A program made the translations under genes and the position numbers. The notes beneath the pieces were generated by a model, which saw nothing but the letters and a program-made list of their open reading frames with translations, had not been told where the DNA came from and did not search any database. From contig DASRFJ010000027.1 of the NCBI GenBank assembly GCA_035651595.1, positions 1 to 49,928 on the forward strand: a DNA stretch of 49,928 nucleotides, written 5' to 3'. Below are positions 1 to 7,021 of this stretch, piece after piece; the stretch's first letter is position 1; each line of letters begins with the position of its first letter. This stretch comes from JAFARZ01 sp035651595 (GTDB lineage Bacteria; Actinomycetota; Actinomycetes; Streptosporangiales; Streptosporangiaceae).

Positions 1-19
1 CTAGGGCGTGTTTCAAAAG
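1..19 (+). repeat. IS left terminal inverted repeat
   Basis: This is the left tip of the IS element. It matches the reverse complement of 1028-1046 at 18 of 19 positions. Confidence 0.85.
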
Positions 20-24
20 CGAGG

Positions 25-917
25 TCATAGCCATTCGTTGATGGCTGCGATGTGGACGGTGGCTTCGTAGCGGACGGCGAGCTTGTCGTAGCGGGTGGCG
101 ACGGCGCGGTTGCGCTTGAGCCGGCTGATGCCGCATTCGACGGCGTGGCGCTGCTTGTAGATCTCGGGGTCGAAGGCGGGCGGGCGGCCGCCGGCGCTGC
201 CCTTGTTCTTGCGGTTGCGGATCCGGTCGGCCTGCTGCGGGATCGTGCACCGGATCCCGCGCCGCCGCAGATACGCGCGGTTGGCGCGGGAATCGTAGGC
301 CTTATCGGCCAGCACCCGGTCCGGGCGGGTCCGGGGATGGCCGCCGCCGGCCCGGGGCACCCGGATACGGCCCAGCACGGCCTGGAACTGCGGGCTGTCG
401 CCGCGCTGCCCGGCGGTGATCACGATAGCCAGGGGTTTCTGGCCCTGCTCGCAGGCCAGGTGGATCTTGGTGGTCAGCCCGCCGCGGGACCGGCCCAGCC
501 CGTGATCATCCGGCTCAGCCTGGACACCGCCGGGCGGTTCGGCCTGCAGGTCCCCCTTTTCCGCGCCCCGGCCGCATGCTGGTGCGCCCGCGCGACCGTG
601 GAATCCACTGACACGTCCCAGGTGATCAGCCCGGCCGCGTCCGCCCGGACCTGCAGCGCGGCCAGGATCCGCGCCCAGGTCCCGTCTCGCTGCCAGCGGC
701 GGAACAGCCCGTAGACGGTCTGCCAGGGCCCGTACCGGCCGGGCACGTCCCGCCACGGCGCCCCGGCCCGGACCCGCCACCGGATCCCGTCGATGAGCTG
801 GCGTCTTGTCCATATCGGCGGGCGCCCTGGTTTCCTGCCGCGCGGCAGCAATGGCTCCAGCACCGCCCACTGCGCGTCACTCAGGTCCGCCCGGCCGCTG
901 ACCGGTACGGTAAGCAC
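25..917 (-). CDS. IS5-family transposase, two frames joined by -1 frameshift
   Basis: This is a DDE transposase made from two overlapping frames. The first frame (917 to 474, GTG start) carries the DUF4096-type N-terminal region and the first catalytic Asp in VDSTVARAHQH. The second frame (closed at 25) carries GRSRGGLTTKIH, the second Asp in LADKAYDS and the catalytic Glu in VECGISRLKRNR. The frames are related by -1, and the run AAAAGGGGG (minus strand, 552-560) is the natural slip site. A fused product would be about 297 residues, the usual length for the group. The catalytic triad is intact, so the element looks potentially active. The GTG start and its GGAGA ribosome site lie in the arm of a hairpin (917-972). 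Confidence 0.85.
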
Positions 918-972
918 GAGGTCTCCGGTAAGAAGGTCTTCTTGGTCGTTGACTCATCTACCGGAGACCTCG
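917..972 (-). promoter_or_regulatory. Hairpin sequestering the transposase ribosome-binding site
   Basis: A perfect 14-bp inverted repeat (917-930 and 959-972) flanks a 28-nt loop. Read on the minus strand, the arm next to the gene holds GGAGA and touches the GTG start codon at 917, so an RNA entering from outside the element would bury the ribosome site. IS10 and IS50 use comparable fold-back structures to block translation from read-through transcripts. The function here is inferred. Confidence 0.6.
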
Positions 973-1027
973 CCAGCCGCAAATCACCGACACGCGGGCA
1001 ATTGCGTAAACCTGGCTACTCACCCAA

Positions 1028-1046
1028 CTTCTGAAACACGCCCTAG
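1028..1046 (-). repeat. IS right terminal inverted repeat
   Basis: This is the right tip of the IS element, partner of 1-19. The last bases, CTAG, also form the stop codon of the neighbouring TetR gene. Confidence 0.85.
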
Positions 1047-1603
1047 CCGGCCAGCCCGGCGGCGACGCGCGCGGCGCTGTCGAACGCGTCCAGGTTGCCC
1101 GCCGCGCGGCACAGCACGTGCGCACCCTCCAGCAGCGCGATCAGCGTGGCCGCGAGGTCGCGCGCGCGGCCGGGCGCCAGGCCGGCCGCTGCCAGGCGTG
1201 CGGCAAGCGCGCCGGTCCACGCGGAAAAGGCCGTGTCGGCGATCCGCCGAAGGTCGTCGGTACCCGGCTCGAACCCGGCGTCCACGGTGATCGCGGCGAC
1301 CGCGCAGCCGCCGCCGTCGGCCGACGCCTGGACGACGGGGCGGATCAAGGCTAGGAACGCGGCGATCACCGCCGCCGGGCTGTCCGCCGGCAGCGCGGCG
1401 AGTAGCTCGCGCACCTGCCGGCCGTTCCGCTCGGCGGCCTCGGCGACCAGCTGCTGCTTACCGCCGGGGAAATGGTGGTAGATCGCGCCCCGCGCCGCGC
1501 CGCTGTCCCGCAGCACCTCGGTGAAGGACATCCCGGCGACCCCGTGCTGGCGCAGCGCGGTCACGGTGGCATCGATCATCCGGTCCCGGGTATCGGTCGA
1601 CAT
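1043..1603 (-). CDS. TetR/AcrR family regulator (LmrA/YxaF-like)
   Basis: A 186-residue one-component repressor. The N-terminal helix-turn-helix is visible around residues 25-52 (FTEVLRDSGAARGAIYHHFPGGK). The rest is the helical ligand-binding region, and the GGGCAVAAI stretch near residue 97 is typical of the LmrA/YxaF/QacR-like subgroup. The ATG at 1603 follows a GGAGG sequence directly. It is divergent from the tautomerase gene at 1725, and a 20-bp palindrome at 1674-1693 between them is the likely operator. The stop codon TAG is formed by the CTAG tip of the adjacent IS element, so the true C-terminus may have been a few residues longer before insertion. The ligand is unknown. Confidence 0.85.
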   Translation of the reverse strand: MSTDTRDRMIDATVTALRQHGVAGMSFTEVLRDSGAARGAIYHHFPGGKQQLVAEAAERNGRQVRELLAALPADSPAAVIAAFLALIRPVVQASADGGGCAVAAITVDAGFEPGTDDLRRIADTAFSAWTGALAARLAAAGLAPGRARDLAATLIALLEGAHVLCRAAGNLDAFDSAARVAAGLAG

Positions 1604-1673
1604 CCTCCGCCTTCCCGCCGCTGCCCTTGGCCAACGAGGCCTTGACTAGTACGGCCATCCTACGACATGCTGA

Positions 1674-1693
1674 GCTAGTACGCACGTACTAGC
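1674..1693. promoter_or_regulatory. Probable TetR operator
   Basis: A perfect inverted repeat, GCTAGTACG-CA-CGTACTAGC, has 9-bp arms and a 2-bp spacer. It lies 70 bp upstream of the TetR start and 31 bp upstream of the tautomerase start. A lone half-site, CTAGTACG, recurs at 1646-1653. The size and position fit a TetR-dimer operator controlling both genes. Confidence 0.75.
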
Positions 1694-1724
1694 GATAATT
1701 GACACGACCGGAAGGACATCAAGC

Positions 1725-2144
1725 ATGCCCATCACCGTCACCGCCCCGCGCGGGGTGCTCACACCTGCTGGCGAGCGCGCGATCCTGCCGCGGCTGACCG
1801 CCGAGCTTGCCCGGGTCAGCGGGCTGACCGGCAACGCGGCCTTCCTGGCCATGATCGGCGGCACCGTGCACGTGCTGGAGCCCGGCCGCGTCTACGGAGG
1901 CGGCGAGAACCGCCCCCTGGTCATGGTCGAGCTCAAGCTGCCGGACATCGGCCTGGGCTCAGTGGAACAGCGGGCCGCGTTCGTCGCCGCGGCGACCGAC
2001 GTGGTCGACGAGCTGGCTGTCCAGGGCCACCGCCGCGAGGACACCTGGGTCAACGTGCTCAACGCGCCCGAGGGCGGGTGGGGCATCGGGGGGCGCGCCT
2101 ACACCGGCCAGGATCTCGTCGCCGCGATCAGTGCCACGGCATAG
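1725..2144 (+). CDS. Tautomerase-superfamily protein
   Basis: A 139-residue protein that starts Met-Pro (MPITVTAPRG). After Met removal this leaves the N-terminal Pro that serves as catalytic base in the 4-oxalocrotonate tautomerase/MIF superfamily. At about 140 residues it matches the longer, fused beta-alpha-beta type rather than the 62-residue 4-OT type. GGTVHVLEPGRVY and a Trp-rich C-terminal part are consistent with that fold. A ribosome site, GAAGGA, precedes the ATG. It is divergent from the TetR gene and probably repressed by it. The substrate is not predictable. Confidence 0.75.
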   Translation: MPITVTAPRGVLTPAGERAILPRLTAELARVSGLTGNAAFLAMIGGTVHVLEPGRVYGGGENRPLVMVELKLPDIGLGSVEQRAAFVAAATDVVDELAVQGHRREDTWVNVLNAPEGGWGIGGRAYTGQDLVAAISATA

Positions 2145-2161
2145 CGTCCTCAGCCAAGTCG

Positions 2162-2194
2162 GCACCCAGCGGCGCAGGGTGTTCCGCTGGGTGC
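2162..2194. terminator. Bidirectional hairpin terminator
   Basis: A perfect 11-bp stem (GCACCCAGCGG at 2162-2172, CCGCTGGGTGC at 2184-2194) with an 11-nt loop, followed by the pyrimidine run TCTCCTCTC. It lies between the convergent tautomerase and Gfo/Idh genes. Confidence 0.65.
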
Positions 2195-2262
2195 TCTCCT
2201 CTCAGAAAACATCAGGACTGCTGGCTGGGGTTTAGCGTCACCTGGAAGTTTCCTGAATGTCG

Positions 2263-3135
2263 TTATGAGAGCTGGTCTGCCGCGGCGGCCAGGACGCGGC
2301 CGATGGCATGGCCGAACCGCACATCGCAGGGGTGCCTGAGCTGGCCGGACGTCGCCGCGGCGGTCAGCTCGGCCAGCGCGGTGCGCAGCGCGGGCACCGG
2401 CTGCGTCGCGGCCAGCGGCGCGGCGGACCTGCCCGCCTCGCCCCACAGGGTCAGCTCGGCGATCGCGGCCTCGCGCGGTGCGCTCAGCGTCGTGGTGGCC
2501 GTGCTCGTCGCGCCGTTCTCGTGCCGCAGCACCAGGTGCGTGACGTCGGCCGGGCCGGCCACGGCGGTCACCCCGGTCACCGGCCCGAGGGTGGCCCACA
2601 GCAGCGACACCAGGTGCGGCGTGGTGTCCCACAGCGCCCCCTTGTCGCGCCGCCACGGGGTGTTGAACGGGCTGGTCGCGGACAGCGCGGTGCCGAGCCA
2701 GAGTCCGAGGCCGCCCAGCCACCCAGGCGTCGCCGCGACGGTGCCGAGCCAGTCGCGGATCTCGGGCTGGAACCGGGAGGTGAAGAAGACCACGGAGGCC
2801 ACGTTCCCGTGCTCGACGGCCTCGGTGAGCGCGTCGGCGGCGGCCTGGTCGACCGCGATCGGCTTCTCCAGCAGCAGGTGCTTGCCGCGGTTCGCGGCGC
2901 GGACCGCGATCGGCGCCTGGACGTCCGGCGGGACGGCGAACGCCACGGCCTCGACGTCGTCAAGGAACGCGTCGAGGTCGGCGTGCGGCGTCGCCCCGTG
3001 TTCGGCCGCCAGCTTGGCGGCGGCGGCCGTGTCGCGGCCCCAGACCGCGGCCAGGTCGACGCCCGCCGTGGACGCGAGCGCGGGAGCGTGCGTGACCCGC
3101 GCCCAGTAACCGGTACCTACCAGCCCGAATCTCAT
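2263..3135 (-). CDS. Gfo/Idh/MocA family oxidoreductase
   Basis: A 290-residue NAD(P)-dependent sugar/inositol dehydrogenase-like protein. The Rossmann motif GLVGTGYWA is at residues 4-12, and the family EKP motif (LLLEKPIAVD), whose Lys is catalytic, is at residues 90-92. The C-terminal half is the alpha/beta substrate domain. I chose the ATG at 3135 because the Rossmann strand starts there; the open frame reaches 3243 but would overlap the divergent FAD gene. Only 25 bp separate the two divergent starts. At 290 residues it is shorter than the usual 330-390, mainly in the C-terminal domain. The substrate is unknown. Confidence 0.85.
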   Translation of the reverse strand: MRFGLVGTGYWARVTHAPALASTAGVDLAAVWGRDTAAAAKLAAEHGATPHADLDAFLDDVEAVAFAVPPDVQAPIAVRAANRGKHLLLEKPIAVDQAAADALTEAVEHGNVASVVFFTSRFQPEIRDWLGTVAATPGWLGGLGLWLGTALSATSPFNTPWRRDKGALWDTTPHLVSLLWATLGPVTGVTAVAGPADVTHLVLRHENGATSTATTTLSAPREAAIAELTLWGEAGRSAAPLAATQPVPALRTALAELTAAATSGQLRHPCDVRFGHAIGRVLAAAADQLS

Positions 3136-3160
3136 CGCGCAATTGTCTACGGTAGGACCC

Positions 3161-4825
3161 GTGACTGACAACGCGGACGTGATCGTGGTGGGCGCCGGGC
3201 TGGCCGGGCTAGTGGCGACGTACGAGCTGGCGCGGGCCGGCAAGCGGGTGCTGGTGCTGGATCAGGAGAATTCGTCGAACCTGGGCGGGCAGGCCTTCTG
3301 GTCGCTCGGCGGGCTGTTCCTGGTCGACTCGCCGGAGCAGCGGCGGCTGCGGATCAAGGACTCTGCTGAGCTGGCGATGGCGGACTGGCTGGGTTCGGCC
3401 GGATTTGACCGGGAGCGCGAGGATGTATGGCCACGGCGATGGGCTGAGGCGTACGTGGACTTCGCCGCCGGGGAGAAGCGGCGGTACGTGCACGACCTCG
3501 GGCTGCGGCTGCTGCCGACGGTGGGCTGGGCGGAGCGCGGCGCGGGCACCGCCGGCGGGCACGGCAACTCGGTGCCGCGGTTCCACCTGACCTGGGGCAC
3601 CGGGCCCGAGGTCGTCCGGGTGTTCCGCGAGCCGGTGCTCTCCGCTGTGTCATCCGGGCTGGTGTCGTTCAAGTGGCGGCACCGGGTGGACGAGCTGGTC
3701 GTCACCGACGGCGCCGTGACGGGTATGCGGGGGTCGGTGCTCGCGCCTTCGGCCGACGCGCGGGGGGTGGCGTCGTCGCGCTCGGTGGCCGGATCCTTCG
3801 AGCTTGGCGCCTCGGCGGTCGTCGTGACTTCCGGCGGGATCGGCGGGAACCTGGACCTGGTGCGGTCCGCGTGGCCGGTTTCTCGTTTGGGGCCCGCGCC
3901 CGCGTCGATGGTGACCGGCGTGCCGGCCCACGTGGACGGGCGGATGCTGTCGATCGCGGCGGAAGCGGGCGCGTCGGTGATCAACTCGGACCGGATGTGG
4001 CACTACACCGAGGGGCTGCGGAACTGGGACCCGATCTGGCCGGGGCACGGCATCCGGATCCTGCCGGGGCCGTCGTCGCTGTGGCTGGACGCTGTGGGGC
4101 GCCGGCTCCCGGCGCCGTTCTTTCCAGGGCACGACACGCTCGGCACGCTGCGGCACATCCTGTCGACCGGTCACGACTACTCGTGGTTCGTGCTCACCAG
4201 GGCCATCGTGGAGAAGGAGTTCGCGCTGTCCGGATCGGAGCAGAACCCCGACATCACCGGCAAAGACCTGCGGTTGTTCCTCGCGTCGCGGGGCCGGCGC
4301 GGGGCGCCGGCGCCGGTGCAGGCATTCCTCGATCACGGTGCGGACTTCGTGGTGCGGCCGTCGCTGCGGTCGCTGGTGGAGGGGATGAACTCTGTTGCCG
4401 GGTCGGGGCTTTTGTCGTATGAGGCAGTGGAGCGCGAGGTGCTGGCGCACGACCGGGAGGTCGCGAACTCCTACTCCAAGGACCTTCAGCTGATGTCGGT
4501 GCGGAACGCTCGCTCGTTCTGGCCAGACCGGCTGACCAGGGTCGCCGCGCCGCACCGGTTCCTCGACCCCGCCTGCGGCCCGTTGATCGCCGTCCGGCTG
4601 CACATCCTGAGCCGCAAGACCCTCGGCGGGCTGGAGACCAACCTGGATTCCGCGGTGCTCCGGCCGGACGGGTCCGTGTTCGAAGGGCTGTACGCTGCCG
4701 GTGAGGTGGCCGGCTTCGGCGGCGGCGGGATGCACGGGTACAACGCGCTGGAGGGCACTTTCCTCGGCGGCTGCATCTTCTCCGGCCGAGCCGCCGGCCG
4801 AGCCCTAGCTAGCGCACTGGCGTAG
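3161..4825 (+). CDS. FAD-binding dehydrogenase (KstD/fumarate-reductase-like flavoprotein)
   Basis: A 554-residue flavoprotein. The N-terminal dinucleotide motif VIVVGAGLAGL is followed by an acidic strand end (VLDQE) and GGQAFWSLGG. The C-terminal FAD motif is AAGEVAGFGGGGMHGYNALEG. Overall it resembles the putative FAD-binding dehydrogenases related to 3-ketosteroid delta1-dehydrogenase and fumarate reductase flavoproteins. I prefer GTG at 3161, with GGTAGGA 4 bp upstream, over the in-frame TTG at 3143. The long C-rich sequence after the stop may serve Rho-dependent termination. It could act on a steroid or another enone or acid substrate; the sequence does not settle this. Confidence 0.85.
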   Translation: MTDNADVIVVGAGLAGLVATYELARAGKRVLVLDQENSSNLGGQAFWSLGGLFLVDSPEQRRLRIKDSAELAMADWLGSAGFDREREDVWPRRWAEAYVDFAAGEKRRYVHDLGLRLLPTVGWAERGAGTAGGHGNSVPRFHLTWGTGPEVVRVFREPVLSAVSSGLVSFKWRHRVDELVVTDGAVTGMRGSVLAPSADARGVASSRSVAGSFELGASAVVVTSGGIGGNLDLVRSAWPVSRLGPAPASMVTGVPAHVDGRMLSIAAEAGASVINSDRMWHYTEGLRNWDPIWPGHGIRILPGPSSLWLDAVGRRLPAPFFPGHDTLGTLRHILSTGHDYSWFVLTRAIVEKEFALSGSEQNPDITGKDLRLFLASRGRRGAPAPVQAFLDHGADFVVRPSLRSLVEGMNSVAGSGLLSYEAVEREVLAHDREVANSYSKDLQLMSVRNARSFWPDRLTRVAAPHRFLDPACGPLIAVRLHILSRKTLGGLETNLDSAVLRPDGSVFEGLYAAGEVAGFGGGGMHGYNALEGTFLGGCIFSGRAAGRALASALA

Positions 4826-4975
4826 CCCCGCCCCCGCCCGCCCCCGGCCGCTCCTCCCGCGCCGGTCTCGGTCCGCCCGCTCCGCCCGCACGCACCCGCC
4901 CGCTCCGTCCCGGCCCGCTTCCCGGTCTGCCCCCGTCCCGCGCCAGCCGCCCCCGGTCTGGCCGCGCGCCGTCTG
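4826..4975. other. C-rich, G-quadruplex-forming non-coding stretch
   Basis: About 150 bases downstream of the FAD gene are dominated by C-runs with very few A or T on the plus strand. The start, 4826-4860, contains four or more C-runs spaced by single bases, so the minus strand has a textbook G-quadruplex pattern (G3-5, 1-nt loops). No coding signal is seen. A C-rich, G-poor transcript tail is also the classic loading site for Rho. Confidence 0.4.
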
Positions 4976-5052
4976 TGGCTGGAGTGCAGTGTGCGGCTGC
5001 CGGGTTAGGAGCGTACCTGCAGTCTCGTCAGCAACGTGGAAGATTAACCTTT

Positions 5053-5114
5053 CGTGGAGGATCGACCCCCGTACGCGAGGGCCGCGTTACCACAAAGGGG
5101 AAAACAGCCACGTT
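5053..5114. repeat. 62-bp dispersed element, copy 1
   Basis: It aligns without gaps to 20279-20340 at 45 of 62 positions (73%). Both copies open with CGTGGA and close with CCACGTT, so the ends can pair (CGTGG with CCACG). Shared internal blocks are CCCCCGT, TACCAC and AGGGG. This copy is about 35 bp beyond the stop of the minus-strand GNAT gene, in the convergent space with the FAD gene. The function is unknown. Confidence 0.65.
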
Positions 5115-5148
5115 AACCGAGGCCCATCGAGAGCTGGCAGGGGGGAGG

Positions 5149-5703
5149 TTAGCTGCCGATAGGCAGGCTGGCGATCAGCACATCCGCCACGGGCGTGGCG
5201 TCGTCGTCCTGGGTGCGCCCGATCTTGCGCCACCCCCAGTTGCGGAACGCGGCCTGCGCCGCGCTGGCCGCCGGGAGCACGGTGAGCGTCGCCCGTTCCT
5301 CCGGCCGGCGCGCCAGCACCCTGTCGTGCAGATCGCGGCCGATCCCCTGGCGCCGCCAGGACGCCCGGACCACGAGGTCTACCAGTGCGAACGTGCGGCC
5401 AGGGGCTTCGGCGGTAACGTCCTGCGGCAGTGGCGTGGTGAGGTTCCGCCACCATGAAGTGGACGGGCGCAGCGGCATCCCCGCCGCGTAGCCGACCAGG
5501 TAGCCCCCGTGGCGCGCCTCCACGAGGACGAATCCGGGCTGCCGGGACCGCACCCGGAACCGCTCCGCGAACGCGCCCGGGTCCTCATCCAGCCGGTATG
5601 GCGGATCGGCGTACACCTCAGCGTGCAGCGCCCGCAGCTCATCCGTGTGCTCTCGGGCCCGCACGCCATCCAGCAAGTGAAAGGTGATCTCGGTCGCGGG
5701 CAC
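5149..5703 (-). CDS. GNAT family N-acetyltransferase
   Basis: A 184-residue acyl-CoA-dependent acetyltransferase. The acetyl-CoA pyrophosphate-binding motif A is clear as LVDLVVRASWRRQGIGRDLHD near residues 107-130 (R-R-Q-G-I-G), followed by a typical C-terminal beta-bulge region with FRNWGWRKIG. GTG at 5703 is the only convenient start. It stands alone between convergent and divergent neighbours. The acceptor substrate is not predictable; the family acetylates small amines or protein N-termini and lysines. Confidence 0.85.
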   Translation of the reverse strand: MPATEITFHLLDGVRAREHTDELRALHAEVYADPPYRLDEDPGAFAERFRVRSRQPGFVLVEARHGGYLVGYAAGMPLRPSTSWWRNLTTPLPQDVTAEAPGRTFALVDLVVRASWRRQGIGRDLHDRVLARRPEERATLTVLPAASAAQAAFRNWGWRKIGRTQDDDATPVADVLIASLPIGS

Positions 5704-5881
5704 GCCTCATTCTGCCGCCGCGTACCCCGCCATCGCGCGCGCCGGCCTGGGTCACGACCCCTCGACCGGCGTGGGCTGAGATGGAACCTGTGTCTTCATG
5801 GCTTCATGCTCGCTTGCGCCGCTGCCGCGCCGCGTGAGCGCGGATACTCAGCGGAACCGCCTGTGGTACCCGAGTACGCGA

Positions 5882-5912
5882 GCAGCGCCCCGCCGTGGTG
5901 GCGGGGCGCTGC
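5882..5912 (-). terminator. Hairpin terminator after membrane protein gene
   Basis: A perfect 13-bp stem (GCAGCGCCCCGCC and its complement) with a 5-nt loop GTGGT, located 14 bp beyond the stop of the minus-strand membrane protein gene. There is no strong U tract, as is common in actinomycetes. Confidence 0.65.
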
Positions 5913-5925
5913 CCGGGGTTGTGCG

Positions 5926-6441
5926 TCAGACGGCGTCGGCGATCGCCTGGGCCTGTATGCCGCGGGCGCGGACACCGAGGGATACGGTGCGCGCCAGCAG
6001 CATCGCGATGGCGAAGAAGATCAGGCTGTCGGTCAGCGCCGCTACCGTGATGTGGTTGGTGGTGCCCCATTGCACCAGCTGGCTGGTGAACAGGTGGTTC
6101 GAGCCGTAGTCGAAGAACATCCGGGCGGCCACCACGACGATCCAGGTCGTCGCGTACGCCACGCCGGCCTGGGAGATCACGCGATCCGCGGCCGGGTCCC
6201 GGGAAACCCGCATGAAGGCCGCGGCGAGCACGCCCGCCGCCAGGCCAGCTGCGATGCCCGCGATCTCGAGCAGCAGGCCGTTCCCGGAGGTGGCCATGCC
6301 TTTGAAGTACAGCGGGACAACCACCGCGGCGGCGATGAACGGCCGGATCAGCCGTAGCGCGCCAACCTTGCGGATTCCCAGATCGGATATCAGCACGAGG
6401 GCCAGGATGACGACGTTGAGGATGATGACGCTTGCGTCCAC
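5926..6441 (-). CDS. Multi-spanning integral membrane protein, unknown function
   Basis: A 171-residue protein with about five hydrophobic segments: around residues 4-20, 32-46, 55-76, 92-110 and 130-150. No catalytic motif is evident. The layout is reminiscent of CcdC/DUF1453-type actinobacterial membrane proteins, but I cannot assign it firmly. The GTG start at 6441 has AGGAG about 7 bp upstream. It is monocistronic, with a strong hairpin 14 bp after its stop. Confidence 0.7.
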   Translation of the reverse strand: MDASVIILNVVILALVLISDLGIRKVGALRLIRPFIAAAVVVPLYFKGMATSGNGLLLEIAGIAAGLAAGVLAAAFMRVSRDPAADRVISQAGVAYATTWIVVVAARMFFDYGSNHLFTSQLVQWGTTNHITVAALTDSLIFFAIAMLLARTVSLGVRARGIQAQAIADAV

Positions 6442-6633
6442 TTCAAGCTCCTGTTTAGGTGAGGTGCGATTATGCGTCTCACGCTAGAAATCGGAGCCCT
6501 GCTGGCGCGTCGGCGCCGGGTATGAGCCAGGGTGGAACCGTCCTGTCCACCCGGCGTCAACCCGCGGGTAGATAGCTATCCGAGCCGTGGCGCGGCATGA
6601 TCACCATGCGGGGTGAGTAGGGAAGGGGACGCG

Positions 6634-6987
6634 GTGGGCGACATAACTGACCAGATCATGAAGGACCAGCTCGCCGGGGCGCGGATGTACTCCGCCGTCC
6701 TGCTGCGGCGGGCGGCGCGGTATTCCGAGCCGGACGCTCCGGCGGTCATCTGGGAGCACGGCCGGCGGAACTTCGAGCTCCGGGCGGACGGCGTGCTTGT
6801 CGTCGTCTGCCCGGTCGCGGACGACTCCGACCTGGCCGGGATCGGCATCTTCGACGCCAGCCCGGAGGACACCGCCCGCATCATGGCGGACGATCCCGCG
6901 ATCCGGGCCGGCGTGCTCAGCTGCGAGGTGCACCCCGTCCGCGGCTTCCCCGGGGACGCTCTCCCGCCCGCCCCGGTAACGGACTAG
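6634..6987 (+). CDS. YCII-related domain protein
   Basis: About 117 residues. The fold-typical end, DPAIRAGVLSCEVHPVRGFPGDAL, and the earlier GVLVVVCPVADDSDLAGIGIFDASPEDTARIM match the YCII (dimeric alpha-beta barrel) family, whose members are small enzymes or ligand-binding proteins of mostly unknown role. I prefer GTG at 6634, with GGAAGGGG 5 bp upstream; an in-frame GTG at 6613 would add seven residues. It is convergent with the ABC permease gene, with a hairpin between them. Confidence 0.75.
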   Translation: MGDITDQIMKDQLAGARMYSAVLLRRAARYSEPDAPAVIWEHGRRNFELRADGVLVVVCPVADDSDLAGIGIFDASPEDTARIMADDPAIRAGVLSCEVHPVRGFPGDALPPAPVTD

Positions 6988-6991
6988 CTGC

Positions 6992-7011
6992 CCGGCGCGG
7001 GGCGGCGCCGG
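6992..7011. terminator. Short bidirectional hairpin
   Basis: A 7-bp GC stem (CCGGCGC and GCGCCGG) with a 6-nt loop, in the 34-bp gap between the convergent YCII and ABC-permease stop codons. Confidence 0.45.
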
Positions 7012-7021
7012 CGAGCCGTCC

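Larger units (their letters stand above)
1..1046 (-). mobile_element. IS5-family (IS427-like) insertion sequence
   Basis: The element is bounded by imperfect 19-bp terminal inverted repeats: 1-19 (CTAGGGCGTGTTTCAAAAG) and 1028-1046 read on the minus strand, with one mismatch at position 16. It contains one two-frame transposase on the minus strand. The CTAG at each tip may be target sequence rather than element sequence, since IS427-type elements often insert at TA/CTAG. The left flank is missing because the window starts at the first base of the element, so a target duplication cannot be tested. The right end abuts the TetR gene and its CTAG supplies that gene's TAG stop. The size of about 1.05 kb is normal for the group. 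Confidence 0.9.

Noticed and set aside
3143..3160. TTG start for the FAD dehydrogenase
   Set aside because: GTG at 3161 has the ribosome site GGTAGGA at proper distance and gives the normal N-terminus.
5055..5090. Solitary type I-E-like CRISPR repeat
   Set aside because: The C-run, short loop and G-run resemble a I-E repeat, but there is only one unit at each of the two sites, the similarity between sites continues past 28 bases, and no cas genes are near.
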